From: Paramesorhizobium salinisoli
Lineage (GTDB): Bacteria; Pseudomonadota; Alphaproteobacteria; Rhizobiales; Rhizobiaceae
Assembly: GCF_003335045.1 (NCBI RefSeq)
Contig: NZ_QOZG01000003.1
Location: 372,001 to 436,000 of the forward strand
Direction: 5' to 3'
Length of the DNA: 64,000 nt
The notes under the pieces were generated by a model, which saw only the letters and a list, made by a program, of their open reading frames with translations, did no database searches and had not been told where the DNA came from. A program made the translations under genes and the position numbers. This document shows positions 27,104-35,681 of this stretch, piece by piece. Positions within the stretch are counted from its first letter, which is position 1. Each line of letters starts with the position of its first letter.

Positions 27104-28876
27104 ATGACACCCCAGCAGATATTGGCCGTTATCGTGATCGGGCTAATGATGGCGGCGTTCGTCTGGGGCCGTTTCCGCTACGATATCGTGGCGGCGTGCT
27201 CTCTTCTCCTTGCGGTCACCGTTGGCGTGGTACCCTTCGATGCCGCGTTCAAAGGGTTTAGCGATGAGATCGTGATCATCGTCGCCAGCGCGCTCGTCGT
27301 CAGCGCCGGTGTGGCAAGATCAGGTTTGATGGAAACCGTGATCCAGCGGCTGACGCCGAAATTGACCTCGGTCAGAGGGCAATTGGCCGTCCTGGTCATC
27401 ACCGTTACCGTGCTTTCGGCATTCGTCAAGAATATCGGTGCGCTGGCGATCATGATCCCGATCGCCTTTCAGTTCGCCAAGCGTTCGAATGTCTCGCCAT
27501 CCGTCTTCCTGATGCCCATGGCCTTCGGCTCGCTGCTCGGCGGCCTGATGACCCAGATTGGAACCTCGCCCAATATCGTCGTTTCGCGCATTCGCGGCGA
27601 GATGACCGGGCAGAGTTTTACGATGTTCGATTTCACGCCCGTAGGCGCAACGCTCGCGGTCGTCGGCATCGTCTTCCTGATCTTGTTCTATTGGCTCGTT
27701 CCAGCCCGAACCCGGGAAACGGCCTCCATGGATGACGCCATAGAGATCAACAATTACGTCTCCGAGGCGAGAGTGTCGAAGGAATCCTCGGCGCTCGGCA
27801 AGACGGTAGCCCATCTGGTAAAGTCAGCCGAAGGCGATGCGAAGGTCACCTCCATCGTGCGCGGCGACCGGCACATGCCGCCGCTCCCCGATGCCATCCT
27901 GCGCGAAAACGACGTTCTGCTGATCGAGGGAGATCCGAAGGCGCTCGATCAGATCATCAACCAGGGAAAACTGGTGCTTTCCGCCGAACGCAAGCCTTCG
28001 GCAGATGAGAGCTCGGCCGAGATCGACGCGATCGAGGCGGTTGTGGTTGACGGCTCGCCGCTCATTGGGCTGTCGGCCCGGCAATTGGCGCTGTTCGACA
28101 GATTTGATGTCAATCTTCTCGCCATAAGCCGCCAGGGCGAGCGCATCAAGGAGCGGCTTGGCGAGATCGTCTTCCGCCTGGGCGATGTCATCGTGCTCCA
28201 GGGCAAGGACACGAACCTGCCGAACGTCCTGCGCGAGTTCGGCTGCCTGCCCCTGGCAAGGCGGTCGATCCTGCTCGGTAGCTTCCGCCGTGGATTGATC
28301 CCGCTCGTCATTCTCATTATCGCCATGGGGACCACCGCGCTGGGAATGCTGCCTGTTTCCATCGCCTTCTTTGCAGCCGCAGTCGCCATGGTGCTTTTCC
28401 GGACGATTCCCGTCCGCGAAGTCTATAGCGCGGTCAACGGCCCCATTCTCGTCATGCTGGCCACCCTCATACCCGTCAGCGACGCCTTGCGGACGACGGG
28501 CGCGAGCGACGTCATTGCAAAATGGTTGACCGTCTTCGGCCACGAATTGCCGCCCTATGGCGCGCTTGCGCTGATCCTCATCACGGCCATGGCCGTTACG
28601 CCGTTTCTCAATAATGCCGCGACGGTTCTGGTCATGGCGCCGATCGCTACCAGCTTCGCCACTGGCCTCGGATTTCGTCCCGATGCGTTCCTGATGGCTG
28701 TCGCCATCGGCGCGGGCTGCGATTTTCTCACGCCCATCGGCCATCAGTGCAATACGCTCGTCATGGGCCCCGGCGGCTATAAATTCAGCGATTACCCGCG
28801 CCTTGGCCTGCCGCTGTCTGCCATCATCGTGCTGGCGGCGATCCCAGCCTTGCTCTATTTCTGGCCGCTAAACTGA
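27104..28876 (+). CDS. SLC13/DASS-family permease with two TrkA-C (RCK-C) domains
   Basis: The 590-aa inner-membrane protein has about ten helices in two halves, each with the family-type loop (KNIGALAIMIPIAF ... TQIGTSPNIVVS; FLNNAATVLVMAPIA ... TPIGHQCNTLVMGPGGY). Between the halves are two RCK-C domains (about 205-295 and 305-385), usual in the CitT/ArsB-like SLC13 permeases of bacteria. Likely substrates are anions such as sulfate or dicarboxylates. AAGG lies 8 bases upstream of ATG 27104. Confidence 0.88.
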   Translation: MTPQQILAVIVIGLMMAAFVWGRFRYDIVAACSLLLAVTVGVVPFDAAFKGFSDEIVIIVASALVVSAGVARSGLMETVIQRLTPKLTSVRGQLAVLVITVTVLSAFVKNIGALAIMIPIAFQFAKRSNVSPSVFLMPMAFGSLLGGLMTQIGTSPNIVVSRIRGEMTGQSFTMFDFTPVGATLAVVGIVFLILFYWLVPARTRETASMDDAIEINNYVSEARVSKESSALGKTVAHLVKSAEGDAKVTSIVRGDRHMPPLPDAILRENDVLLIEGDPKALDQIINQGKLVLSAERKPSADESSAEIDAIEAVVVDGSPLIGLSARQLALFDRFDVNLLAISRQGERIKERLGEIVFRLGDVIVLQGKDTNLPNVLREFGCLPLARRSILLGSFRRGLIPLVILIIAMGTTALGMLPVSIAFFAAAVAMVLFRTIPVREVYSAVNGPILVMLATLIPVSDALRTTGASDVIAKWLTVFGHELPPYGALALILITAMAVTPFLNNAATVLVMAPIATSFATGLGFRPDAFLMAVAIGAGCDFLTPIGHQCNTLVMGPGGYKFSDYPRLGLPLSAIIVLAAIPALLYFWPLN

Positions 28877-29098
28877 ACTTTTACCAGTTGTTAAGCATGA
28901 GCGGAATTTGCCCAGTTAAACCATACAATTAATCTCGAACTTTATGCATTTTCGGCGCATTTGACCTGGATGAAAGCTCAAGCTTTTTCTGAAAGCCGAC
29001 AGTTTTCCGGCACGTGCGAGCAGCCCGTTCAACCGTGCCCAAACCCAGCAACCGGCAAGCCCATGAATGCCGGTGCATTTGCTTATTGGAGTTCGATC
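28877..29098. other. Spacer upstream of the Omp25-family gene
   Basis: No gene is seen. It contains a small AAAGC-TCAA-GCTTTTT hairpin (28973-28988) that could be a weak terminator for the permease. The promoter of the outer-membrane protein must lie here but I cannot place it. Confidence 0.35.
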
Positions 29099-29737
29099 AT
29101 GTCCAGGCGCAATCTTTATCTCGCCGCCCTCGCAGGGCTTGTTGCCACCCTCCCCGTCGCCGCTGCATCGGCAGCCGATCTCGGAACGGGCGACTATTAT
29201 GCCGACCCGGCTCCGCTCGATACCGCCCAGGACTGGTCGGGCAACTATGTCGGTGCGCAGATCGGCGCGTCCTCTTCCGAGTTTCCCAACCCCTTCTCCA
29301 ATCGCACCGGCGCGCTCGGCGGTGTTGTCGTGGGCAAGAACTTCCAGAACGGCAAGTTCGTCTATGGCGGCGAGCTTGAAGCAAACTTCGCCGAAGCGGA
29401 ACATCGTCTCGGACGCGGCGGAACGCTGCAGCAGTCCTGGAGCGGTGTCGCCAAGGCGCGCGCCGGCATTGCCATGGACAAGACGCTGATCTATGGCGCG
29501 CTGGGCTATGGCGCGACCAAGTTCAAGCCGAAAGGCACCGTCACATCAGGCAGCGACTGGGAAGGTGGTGTCCTCCTCGGCGCGGGCGTCGAACAGGTGA
29601 TCTCCGGACCTCTCTCGGTCAAGGCCGAATATGATTATATGCGCTTCGGCGATGTAAAGACGGAAGTTGGAGGACGCACTCAGCGCGATAATTTAAGCAA
29701 CCACGCGATCAAGGCAGGTGTAAACTACAAGTTCTAG
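29099..29737 (+). CDS. Outer-membrane beta-barrel protein, Omp25/RopB family
   Basis: The 212-aa protein has a signal peptide (cleavage near ASA-ADL). An eight-stranded barrel pattern follows: WSGNYVGAQIG, GALGGVVVGKNFQNGKFVYGGELEANFA, GVAKARAGIAMDKTLIYGALGYG and a C-terminal KAGVNYKF ending in Phe, which the BAM complex recognises. Members are abundant surface proteins in Brucella and Rhizobium. GGAG lies 8 bases before ATG 29099. A terminator follows at once. Confidence 0.9.
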   Translation: MSRRNLYLAALAGLVATLPVAAASAADLGTGDYYADPAPLDTAQDWSGNYVGAQIGASSSEFPNPFSNRTGALGGVVVGKNFQNGKFVYGGELEANFAEAEHRLGRGGTLQQSWSGVAKARAGIAMDKTLIYGALGYGATKFKPKGTVTSGSDWEGGVLLGAGVEQVISGPLSVKAEYDYMRFGDVKTEVGGRTQRDNLSNHAIKAGVNYKF

Positions 29738-29762
29738 ATCGATTTAACTTGCAAAGACAAAT

Positions 29763-29880
29763 AGAAAAAGCCGCCTTGTTGGGCGGCTTTTCCTTTGGGG
29801 AGGAGGAAGGAAAGATGAGACCCGACAATCCGGGGCTAGCGGGCTTGGGAGCACCGGGTCTCAAGGCTGGGTGGGTTGCC
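29763..29880 (-). ncRNA. Probable trans-acting small RNA with anti-Shine-Dalgarno loop (ar14/CCUCCUCCC type)
   Basis: Read on the minus strand from about 29880, three hairpins follow in order. Hairpin 1 is a 9-bp perfect stem (TGAGACCCG/CGGGTCTCA on the plus strand, 29816-29824 and 29855-29863). Hairpin 2 is a 5-bp stem whose 15-nt loop exposes CCUCCUCCCC (29806-29797). Hairpin 3 is GCCGCC/GGCGGC followed by UUUUU. Length near 118 nt, hairpin order and the exposed anti-SD loop match alphaproteobacterial sRNAs of the ar14 or cuckoo kind. A -10-like GATACT lies at 29892-29887. Family assignment is by memory of architecture. Confidence 0.6.
29766..29791. terminator. Bidirectional rho-independent terminator
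   Basis: AAAAGCCGCC (29766-29775) pairs with GGCGGCTTTT (29782-29791) around TTGTTG. It ends the Omp25-family transcript on the plus strand and would end the sRNA on the minus strand. Confidence 0.9.
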
Positions 29881-29951
29881 AGCACAAGTATCGTGCACCA
29901 GAAATTCACCGAAAGAAACCCCAATTAAATGGAGCCTATATATTATATATT

Positions 29952-29980
29952 TTGGTAGTCTATTTTTTGAATTTTATAAT
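29952..29980 (+). promoter_or_regulatory. Sigma70-type promoter of the dipeptidase/ABC operon
   Basis: TTGGTA (29952-29957) and TATAAT (29975-29980) are 17 bases apart in an AT-rich stretch. The start point would be near 29987, giving a leader of about 150 nt. Confidence 0.6.
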
Positions 29981-29988
29981 AAGAACAT

Positions 29989-30027
29989 ACCGTTGCGTGC
30001 AAAAAGCTATACTGCACCGTTGCGCGC
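29989..30027 (+). repeat. Paired direct repeat at the start point of the dipeptidase operon
   Basis: ACCGTTGCGTGC (29989-30000) and ACCGTTGCGCGC (30016-30027) differ at one base and are 27 bases apart start to start. They sit just after the predicted start point, where a repressor would act. Confidence 0.45.
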
Positions 30028-30138
30028 CTGGAAATTTTCCTTCGCAAACTTGCACGAAGATGGCGACTCACCACAGCTTGTCGTCTAAATTCCCCCGACG
30101 TTACCGCTCCTTCCCTCCCGTAAAATGAGGATCACGCG

Positions 30139-31203
30139 ATGCAAGCCGTTTTCGACGGTCATAATGATGTGCTTTTGAGATTGTGGAAGAATGCCCGCAA
30201 AGGCTCGGATCCTGCCCGGGAATTCATCGACGGCATCAAGCAGGGCCATCTCGACCTGCCGCGCGCGCGCAAGGGTGGTGTCATGGGCGGCCTCTGCGCC
30301 ATCTATATCCCGTCCGAAAAGGGCCTTGTGCTGAAAGCCCCGGATGCGAACGGCCATTATGAGACGCCGCTTTCCCCACCTCTCGAACGCCCGCGCTCCC
30401 TCGACATCGCGCTTGAGCTCGCCGCCATTGCTTACCGGATCGAGCAGGCGGGCGGCTGGAGCCTGTGCCGTAGCGGCGCCGATATAGACAAGGCCGTGGC
30501 CGAGGACCGCTTCGCCGCCGTCCTCCACATGGAAGGATGCGAGGCGATCGACAAGGACCTGTCGGCGCTAGAAGTGTTCTATGCCGCCGGCCTGCGCTCG
30601 CTCGGCCCCGTCTGGAGCCGCAACAATATTTTCGGCCATGGCGTTCCCTTCGCCTATCCCATGAGCCCCGACACCGGTCCTGGGCTGACGGATGCCGGCC
30701 GCGAGCTCGTCAAGGCCTGCAACAGGCTCGGCATATTGATCGACCTCGCCCATATCACCGAAAAGGGCTTCTGGGACGTCGCGAAGCTGAGCGATCAGCC
30801 ACTGGTCGCCAGCCATTCCAACGCCCATGCGTTGACCCCCGTTGCTCGCAACCTTACGGATCGCCAGCTCGATGCAATCGCGGAACGCAAGGGGCTTGTC
30901 GGCCTCAACTATGCCGTCACGATGCTGCGCCCCGACGGGAGAGAGAATGGCGACACGCCAATCGACGATATGGTCCGTCATATCGACTATATGGTTTCGC
31001 GCGCAGGCATCGACTGTGTCGCGCTCGGCTCGGACTTTGACGGCGCACTGATCCCCCGTGAGATCGGCGACGCCGCGGGCACGCAAAACCTGATTGTCGG
31101 CTTGCGCAAGGCCGGATATGGTGAAGACGAGCTCGCAAAAATATGCCGTGAGAACTGGCTAAGGGTGCTGCGCTCCGCCTGGCATGAAAGCCCTGTCGGC
31201 TGA
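30139..31203 (+). CDS. Membrane-dipeptidase family zinc peptidase (renal dipeptidase-like)
   Basis: The 354-aa protein has the M19 metal motifs: DGHNDVL near the N-terminus (His8, Asp10), the bridging Glu in HMEGCEAID, ASHSNAHAL and the later ALGSDFDG. It should hydrolyse dipeptides, often with a D-residue tolerated at the C-terminal position. There is no signal peptide, so it probably acts in the cytoplasm on imported peptides. It leads an operon with a complete dipeptide-type ABC importer. GAGG lies 8 bases before ATG 30139. Confidence 0.92.
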   Translation: MQAVFDGHNDVLLRLWKNARKGSDPAREFIDGIKQGHLDLPRARKGGVMGGLCAIYIPSEKGLVLKAPDANGHYETPLSPPLERPRSLDIALELAAIAYRIEQAGGWSLCRSGADIDKAVAEDRFAAVLHMEGCEAIDKDLSALEVFYAAGLRSLGPVWSRNNIFGHGVPFAYPMSPDTGPGLTDAGRELVKACNRLGILIDLAHITEKGFWDVAKLSDQPLVASHSNAHALTPVARNLTDRQLDAIAERKGLVGLNYAVTMLRPDGRENGDTPIDDMVRHIDYMVSRAGIDCVALGSDFDGALIPREIGDAAGTQNLIVGLRKAGYGEDELAKICRENWLRVLRSAWHESPVG

Positions 31204-31240
31204 CCAGCGCCGGACCCAAGAAGTTGAGACAAAGGGAACA

Positions 31241-32854
31241 ATGGTAATGATGATGAATTTGGGACGATTTCGTATTCTTGCCGCCGGTGCTGCGATTTCC
31301 GCCATCATGGCGGTTACGGGACCAGCTTGGACCGCGACTCCGCAGGACACGCTCGTGATCGCTTTTGCGTTCGATGACATCATCACGCTCGATCCCGCCG
31401 AATCCTTCGAGCTCAGCACAGGCGAAATTCTGGGCAACAGCTATGATCGGCTGGTTCGCCTCGACATCAATGATACGTCGAATGTCACGAAAGATATCGC
31501 TGAAAGCTGGACCGTTTCCGAGGATGGCCTGACCTATACGTTCAAGATCAAGCCCGATCTCAAATTCGCCTCCGGCAATCCGGTCACGGCCGAAGATGTG
31601 GCTTTCTCGATCCAGCGCGCGGTGAAGCTCGACAAGAGCCCGGTCTTTATCCTCACCCAGTTCGGCATAACAGCCGACAACGTGGAGGAAAAAGCCAAGG
31701 CCACCGATCCATCCACCTTCGTCCTGACCCTCGATCAGCCCTATGCTCCAAGCTTCGTGCTCAACTGCCTGACTGCAGACGTGGCTTCAGTCGTCGACAA
31801 GAAGCTGGTCCTGGAGAATGTCGTTGACAATGACTATGGCAATGCCTGGCTGAAGACCCATTATGCCGGCTCCGGCCCTATGAAGATCCGCGATTGGCGC
31901 GCCAATGAGATCCTCGTTCTGGAACGCAACGACAATTATCATGGCGAAAAGGCAAAGCTCGTCCGCGTCATCTATCGCCACGTCAAGGAGAGCGCGACGC
32001 AGCGCCTGCTGCTTGAAAAGGGCGATGTGGACGTCGCGCGCAATCTGGAGCCCGGCGACCTTGACGCGGTTTCCAAGGAAGACAGCATTTCGCTGACCAA
32101 TGCGCCTAAAGGCACGATCTATTATTTCAGCCTGAACCAGAAGAACGAGACGCTGGCAAAGCCGGAAGTGCGCGAAGCATTGAAATATCTGGTTGATTAT
32201 GAAGCGATCGGTGCGACCCTCATCAAAGGTATCGGCACGCTGCACCAGACATTCCTGCCCAAGGGCGTTCTCGGCGAACTGGATGAGATGCCCTACAAGC
32301 TCGATGTCAATAAGGCCAAGGAACTCCTGGAGAAAGCCGGCCTCAAGGATGGGTTCTCGGTCACGATGGATGTGCGTAATAACCAGCCGGTTACAGGCAT
32401 CGCCGAGTCTGTGCAGCAGACCTTTGCCAAAGCAGGCGTCAAGCTTGAGATCATCCCCGGCGATGGCAAGCAGACGCTGACCAAGTACCGCGCCCGCAAT
32501 CACGATATGTATATCGGCCAATGGGGCATGGACTACTGGGATCCCCATAGCAATGCAGACACCTTCTCCAGCAATCCTGATAACAAGGACGGTGCCTCTT
32601 CGACGACGCTCGCCTGGCGCAATTCATGGGATATCCCGGAACTGACCAAGGAAACCAGGGCTGCGGTGCTCGAGCGTGACACAGCCAAGCGTATCGAGAT
32701 GTATCACGACCTCCAGAAGAAGGTTCTGGAAACCGGCCCCTACGTCATCCTGTTCCAGCAGACCGAAGTGGCCGGTGTCCGCGGTAACGTCGAGAACTAC
32801 CGGCTGGGTCCGTCCTTCTCGACTAATTATGTCTACACGGTATCAAAGAAATAA
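31241..32854 (+). CDS. Peptide ABC transporter substrate-binding protein (SBP family 5)
   Basis: The protein has about 537 residues, a signal peptide (cleavage near AWTA-TPQ) and the SBP_5 fold: TLVIAFAFDDIITLDPAESF at the N-terminus, ESWTVSEDGLTYTFKIKPDLKFASGNPVTAEDVAFSIQR, and LNQKNETLAKPEVREALKYLVDYEAI. It captures peptides or similar ligands in the periplasm for the permeases downstream. ATG 31241 with GGGA just upstream is preferred; ATG 31184 would overlap the dipeptidase gene. Confidence 0.9.
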   Translation: MVMMMNLGRFRILAAGAAISAIMAVTGPAWTATPQDTLVIAFAFDDIITLDPAESFELSTGEILGNSYDRLVRLDINDTSNVTKDIAESWTVSEDGLTYTFKIKPDLKFASGNPVTAEDVAFSIQRAVKLDKSPVFILTQFGITADNVEEKAKATDPSTFVLTLDQPYAPSFVLNCLTADVASVVDKKLVLENVVDNDYGNAWLKTHYAGSGPMKIRDWRANEILVLERNDNYHGEKAKLVRVIYRHVKESATQRLLLEKGDVDVARNLEPGDLDAVSKEDSISLTNAPKGTIYYFSLNQKNETLAKPEVREALKYLVDYEAIGATLIKGIGTLHQTFLPKGVLGELDEMPYKLDVNKAKELLEKAGLKDGFSVTMDVRNNQPVTGIAESVQQTFAKAGVKLEIIPGDGKQTLTKYRARNHDMYIGQWGMDYWDPHSNADTFSSNPDNKDGASSTTLAWRNSWDIPELTKETRAAVLERDTAKRIEMYHDLQKKVLETGPYVILFQQTEVAGVRGNVENYRLGPSFSTNYVYTVSKK

Positions 32855-32857
32855 ACC

Positions 32858-33925
32858 GTGGCTTCACTTGACCTGACACAGACGGCCGGGCGCAGACGCG
32901 CCCGCGTCATCAAATTCGCTATTTCGATCGGCACATTCCTGGCGATTGTGGCCACCACTTATCTTGGCCTTCTCGCCGTAACCTTTTTCATCGGCCGCGT
33001 CATTCCCATCGATCCGGTTCTCTCCATCGTAGGTGACCGGGCGCCGGCCAGCACCATTGCGCGCGTGCGCCAGGAACTGGGGCTGAACGAACCGCTCTAT
33101 ACCCAATTCTACATCTATGTCTCGAAGGTCCTCCAAGGCGATTTCGGCACCTCGGTGCTGACCACCAATCCGGTGATGACTGATATTCGCCGCGTTTTTC
33201 CGGCGACGATGGAACTGGCCACGCTCGGAACGATCATCGGCTCGCTGATTGGCGTTCCGCTTGGCGTTCTGGCGGCGGTGAAGCGCGGCAGCTTCATCGA
33301 CCAGACGGTGCGGGTCATCGGCCTCTTCGGCTATTCAGTGCCGATCTTCTGGCTCGGTCTGATTGCGCTCCTCATCTTCTATGCCCGTCTCGGCTGGACT
33401 GCGGGTCCAGGACGTATAGATGTCGTGTTCGAATACACTTTCACGCCGATCACCGGATTCTACATCATTGATGCCATCATGCAGCGCCAGTGGGATGCGC
33501 TCCGCAACATCCTGAGCCACATCATCCTTCCCGCCTGCCTCCTGGGCTATTATTCGCTCGCCTATGTCAGCCGCATGACCCGCTCTTTCATGCTCAACGA
33601 GCTTGAACAGGAATATGTCGTCGCCGCGCGCGCCAAGGGCCTTTCAGAGAGCCGCATCATCTGGCGGCATGCGCTGCGCAATGCCGCCGTGCCGCTGGTG
33701 ACCGTGATCGCGCTATCCTATGCTGGCCTTCTGGAAGGCTCGGTCCTCACCGAGACTGTCTTCGCCTGGCCGGGACTTGGCCAATACATCACCAACTCGC
33801 TGCAGAACGCTGACATGAACGCGGTCCTGGGCGGCACCATTATCATCGGTTCGGTTTTCATCGCGCTCAACCTCGTTTCCGATCTTCTCTATCGAACACT
33901 CGATCCAAGGACGCGCGCCCGATGA
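32858..33925 (+). CDS. Peptide ABC transporter permease (DppB-like)
   Basis: The 355-aa inner-membrane protein has six helices and the BPD_transp_1 EAA loop (EYVVAARAKGLSESRIIWRHALRNAAVPLVTV). The N-terminal TM region includes the IPIDPVLSIVGDRAP ... RVRQELGLNEPLYTQFYIY stretch typical of DppB/OppB. The start is GTG 32858, three bases after the binding-protein stop. Its stop overlaps the ATG of the second permease. Confidence 0.92.
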   Translation: MASLDLTQTAGRRRARVIKFAISIGTFLAIVATTYLGLLAVTFFIGRVIPIDPVLSIVGDRAPASTIARVRQELGLNEPLYTQFYIYVSKVLQGDFGTSVLTTNPVMTDIRRVFPATMELATLGTIIGSLIGVPLGVLAAVKRGSFIDQTVRVIGLFGYSVPIFWLGLIALLIFYARLGWTAGPGRIDVVFEYTFTPITGFYIIDAIMQRQWDALRNILSHIILPACLLGYYSLAYVSRMTRSFMLNELEQEYVVAARAKGLSESRIIWRHALRNAAVPLVTVIALSYAGLLEGSVLTETVFAWPGLGQYITNSLQNADMNAVLGGTIIIGSVFIALNLVSDLLYRTLDPRTRAR

Positions 33926-34851
33926 GCGAGACCGCAGAAACAAGCCCGCAAACCCTTCGCGATTGGCTCCTCTCCGAGCGCCCCCAATCGCGTATGCAGG
34001 CGCGGCTCGGCCGCTTCTACATGATCTGGCGGCGGTTTACCGCCAACAAGCTGGCTGTTGTCGGTCTCGTCATCATCCTGGCGCTGCTCTTCGTTGCCGC
34101 CTTCGCCGATCTGCTGGCGCCCTATTCGCCTACGGTCGGCGATCTGCGCACCACGCGGCTGCTGCCGCCCGGCGGCGAATTTCTGCTGGGCACAGACGAT
34201 CAAGGCCGCGATATCCTTTCGCGGCTGATCTACGGTTCGCGACTGACGCTCTACGTTGTCCTGCTCGTCGCCATCATCGCCGCGCCCATCGGCCTTCTCG
34301 TCGGGACCGTTGCCGGCTATGCCGGTGGTTGGGTTGATGCGGTGTTGATGCGCATTACCGATATCTTCCTGGCCTTTCCGAAACTTATCCTCGCGCTCGC
34401 CTTCGTCGCAGCGCTTGGACCCGGCATCGAGAACGCCGTCATTGCCATTGCCATCACCTCATGGCCGCCCTATGCGCGCATGGCCCGGGCCGAAACGCTG
34501 ACCGTGCGCAATTCCGACTATATCGCCGCCGTGCAGCTGATGGGCGCATCTCCTACGCGCATCGTCGTCCGCCACATCATGCCGCTTTGCCTGTCATCGC
34601 TCATCGTGCGCGTGACGCTGGACATGGCGGGCATCATCCTGACTGCCGCCGGCCTCGGCTTCCTCGGCCTCGGCGCGCAGCCGCCCTTGCCGGAATGGGG
34701 CGCGATGATCGCCTCTGGCCGCCGTTTCATTCTCGACCAATGGTGGGTTGCCGCCATGCCGGGTCTGGCGATCCTCATTGTCAGCCTCGGCTTCAACCTT
34801 CTCGGCGACGGTCTGCGCGATGCGCTCGATCCGAGGGGAAGCAACCAATGA
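33922..34851 (+). CDS. Peptide ABC transporter permease (DppC-like)
   Basis: The 309-aa inner-membrane protein has the OppC N-terminal extension (RFTANKLAVVGLVIILALLFVAAFADLLAPYSP), LGTDDQGRDILSRLIYGSR, and the EAA loop DYIAAVQLMGASPTRIVVRHIMPLC. It pairs with the preceding DppB-like permease. It overlaps both neighbours by four bases (ATGA), a sign of coupled translation. Confidence 0.93.
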   Translation: MSETAETSPQTLRDWLLSERPQSRMQARLGRFYMIWRRFTANKLAVVGLVIILALLFVAAFADLLAPYSPTVGDLRTTRLLPPGGEFLLGTDDQGRDILSRLIYGSRLTLYVVLLVAIIAAPIGLLVGTVAGYAGGWVDAVLMRITDIFLAFPKLILALAFVAALGPGIENAVIAIAITSWPPYARMARAETLTVRNSDYIAAVQLMGASPTRIVVRHIMPLCLSSLIVRVTLDMAGIILTAAGLGFLGLGAQPPLPEWGAMIASGRRFILDQWWVAAMPGLAILIVSLGFNLLGDGLRDALDPRGSNQ

Positions 34852-35681
34852 GCACGCTTCTCCAGGTCGATGAGCTGCGCGTGCGCTTTCCCACCCGCAC
34901 GGGAACGATTGAGGCGGTCCGCGGCGTTTCCTTCTCGCTCGGGCGCGAACGACTTGGCATCGTCGGCGAATCCGGTTCCGGCAAGTCGCAGACCGGCCGC
35001 GCCATCATGGGGCTGACGCCGCCCCATGCCCAAGTGACCGCGAAACGCCTCGACTTTGACGGCATCGATCTTCTCAATGTCTCTGCGCGTCAACGTCGGA
35101 CCCTGCGCGGTAGCCGTATAGCCATGGTGCTGCAGGACCCGAAATATTCGCTCAACCCTGTCATGTCCGTTGGCCGCCAGATCGTCGAAACGCTCCGCAC
35201 CCACGAAGACGTGAGCCGGAACGAAGCGCGGTCGCGCGCGCTTCAGATGCTGGAAGCCGTGCAGATCCGCGATCCCGAACGCGTCTTCAACCTCTATCCG
35301 CACGAAGTCTCCGGCGGCATGGGACAACGCGCGATGATCGCCATGATGCTGATCGCGGGCCCGGAACTGCTCATCGCCGACGAGCCGACCTCGGCGCTCG
35401 ATGTCACGGTCCAGCTCGAAGTGCTCGGCATTCTCGACAGGCTGGTGGCGGACCGCGGCATGGGGCTGATCTTCATCAGCCACGACCTGCGCCTTGTCTC
35501 CTCCTTCTGCGACCGCGTCATCGTCATGTATGCCGGCCGCATCGTCGAGGAGATCGCGGCAAGCGACCTTGCCAATGCCAGGCATCCCTATACGCGTGGC
35601 CTGCTCGACTGCATGCCGAAGATCGGTGCCGACCGGCATCCCCTGCCCACTCTCCAGCGCCAGGCGGAGTGGTCGCTATGA
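34848..35681 (+). CDS. Peptide ABC transporter ATPase (DppD-like)
   Basis: The 277-aa cytoplasmic ATPase has Walker A GESGSGKS, Q-loop LQDPKYSLNP, signature VSGGMGQR, Walker B LLIADEPTSALD and H-loop ISHDL. The C-terminal oligopeptide-type extension is short, ending in HPYTRGLLDCMPK and about 20 residues. It powers uptake with the DppF-like partner, to which it is joined by an ATGA overlap. Confidence 0.93.
   Translation: MSTLLQVDELRVRFPTRTGTIEAVRGVSFSLGRERLGIVGESGSGKSQTGRAIMGLTPPHAQVTAKRLDFDGIDLLNVSARQRRTLRGSRIAMVLQDPKYSLNPVMSVGRQIVETLRTHEDVSRNEARSRALQMLEAVQIRDPERVFNLYPHEVSGGMGQRAMIAMMLIAGPELLIADEPTSALDVTVQLEVLGILDRLVADRGMGLIFISHDLRLVSSFCDRVIVMYAGRIVEEIAASDLANARHPYTRGLLDCMPKIGADRHPLPTLQRQAEWSL

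Larger units (their letters stand above)
29738..30138. other. 400-base spacer holding an sRNA candidate and a promoter
   Basis: No protein gene is convincing here. From left to right it holds a bidirectional terminator, a purine-rich run with an adjoining inverted repeat that together look like a minus-strand sRNA, a markedly AT-rich stretch (29925-29985), and the promoter and paired repeats of the dipeptidase operon. Each is listed separately. Confidence 0.7.

Noticed and set aside
28973-28988. AAAGC-TCAA-GCTTTTT as terminator of the SLC13 permease
   Set aside because: The stem is only 5 bp and lies about 100 bases past the stop; mentioned only as weak.
29815-29928. Plus-strand ORF of 37 codons with a GGGAGGAGGAAGG sequence before its ATG
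   Set aside because: The apparent ribosome site is the complement of the sRNA anti-SD loop, and the ORF lies just behind a terminator. The encoded peptide has no family features.
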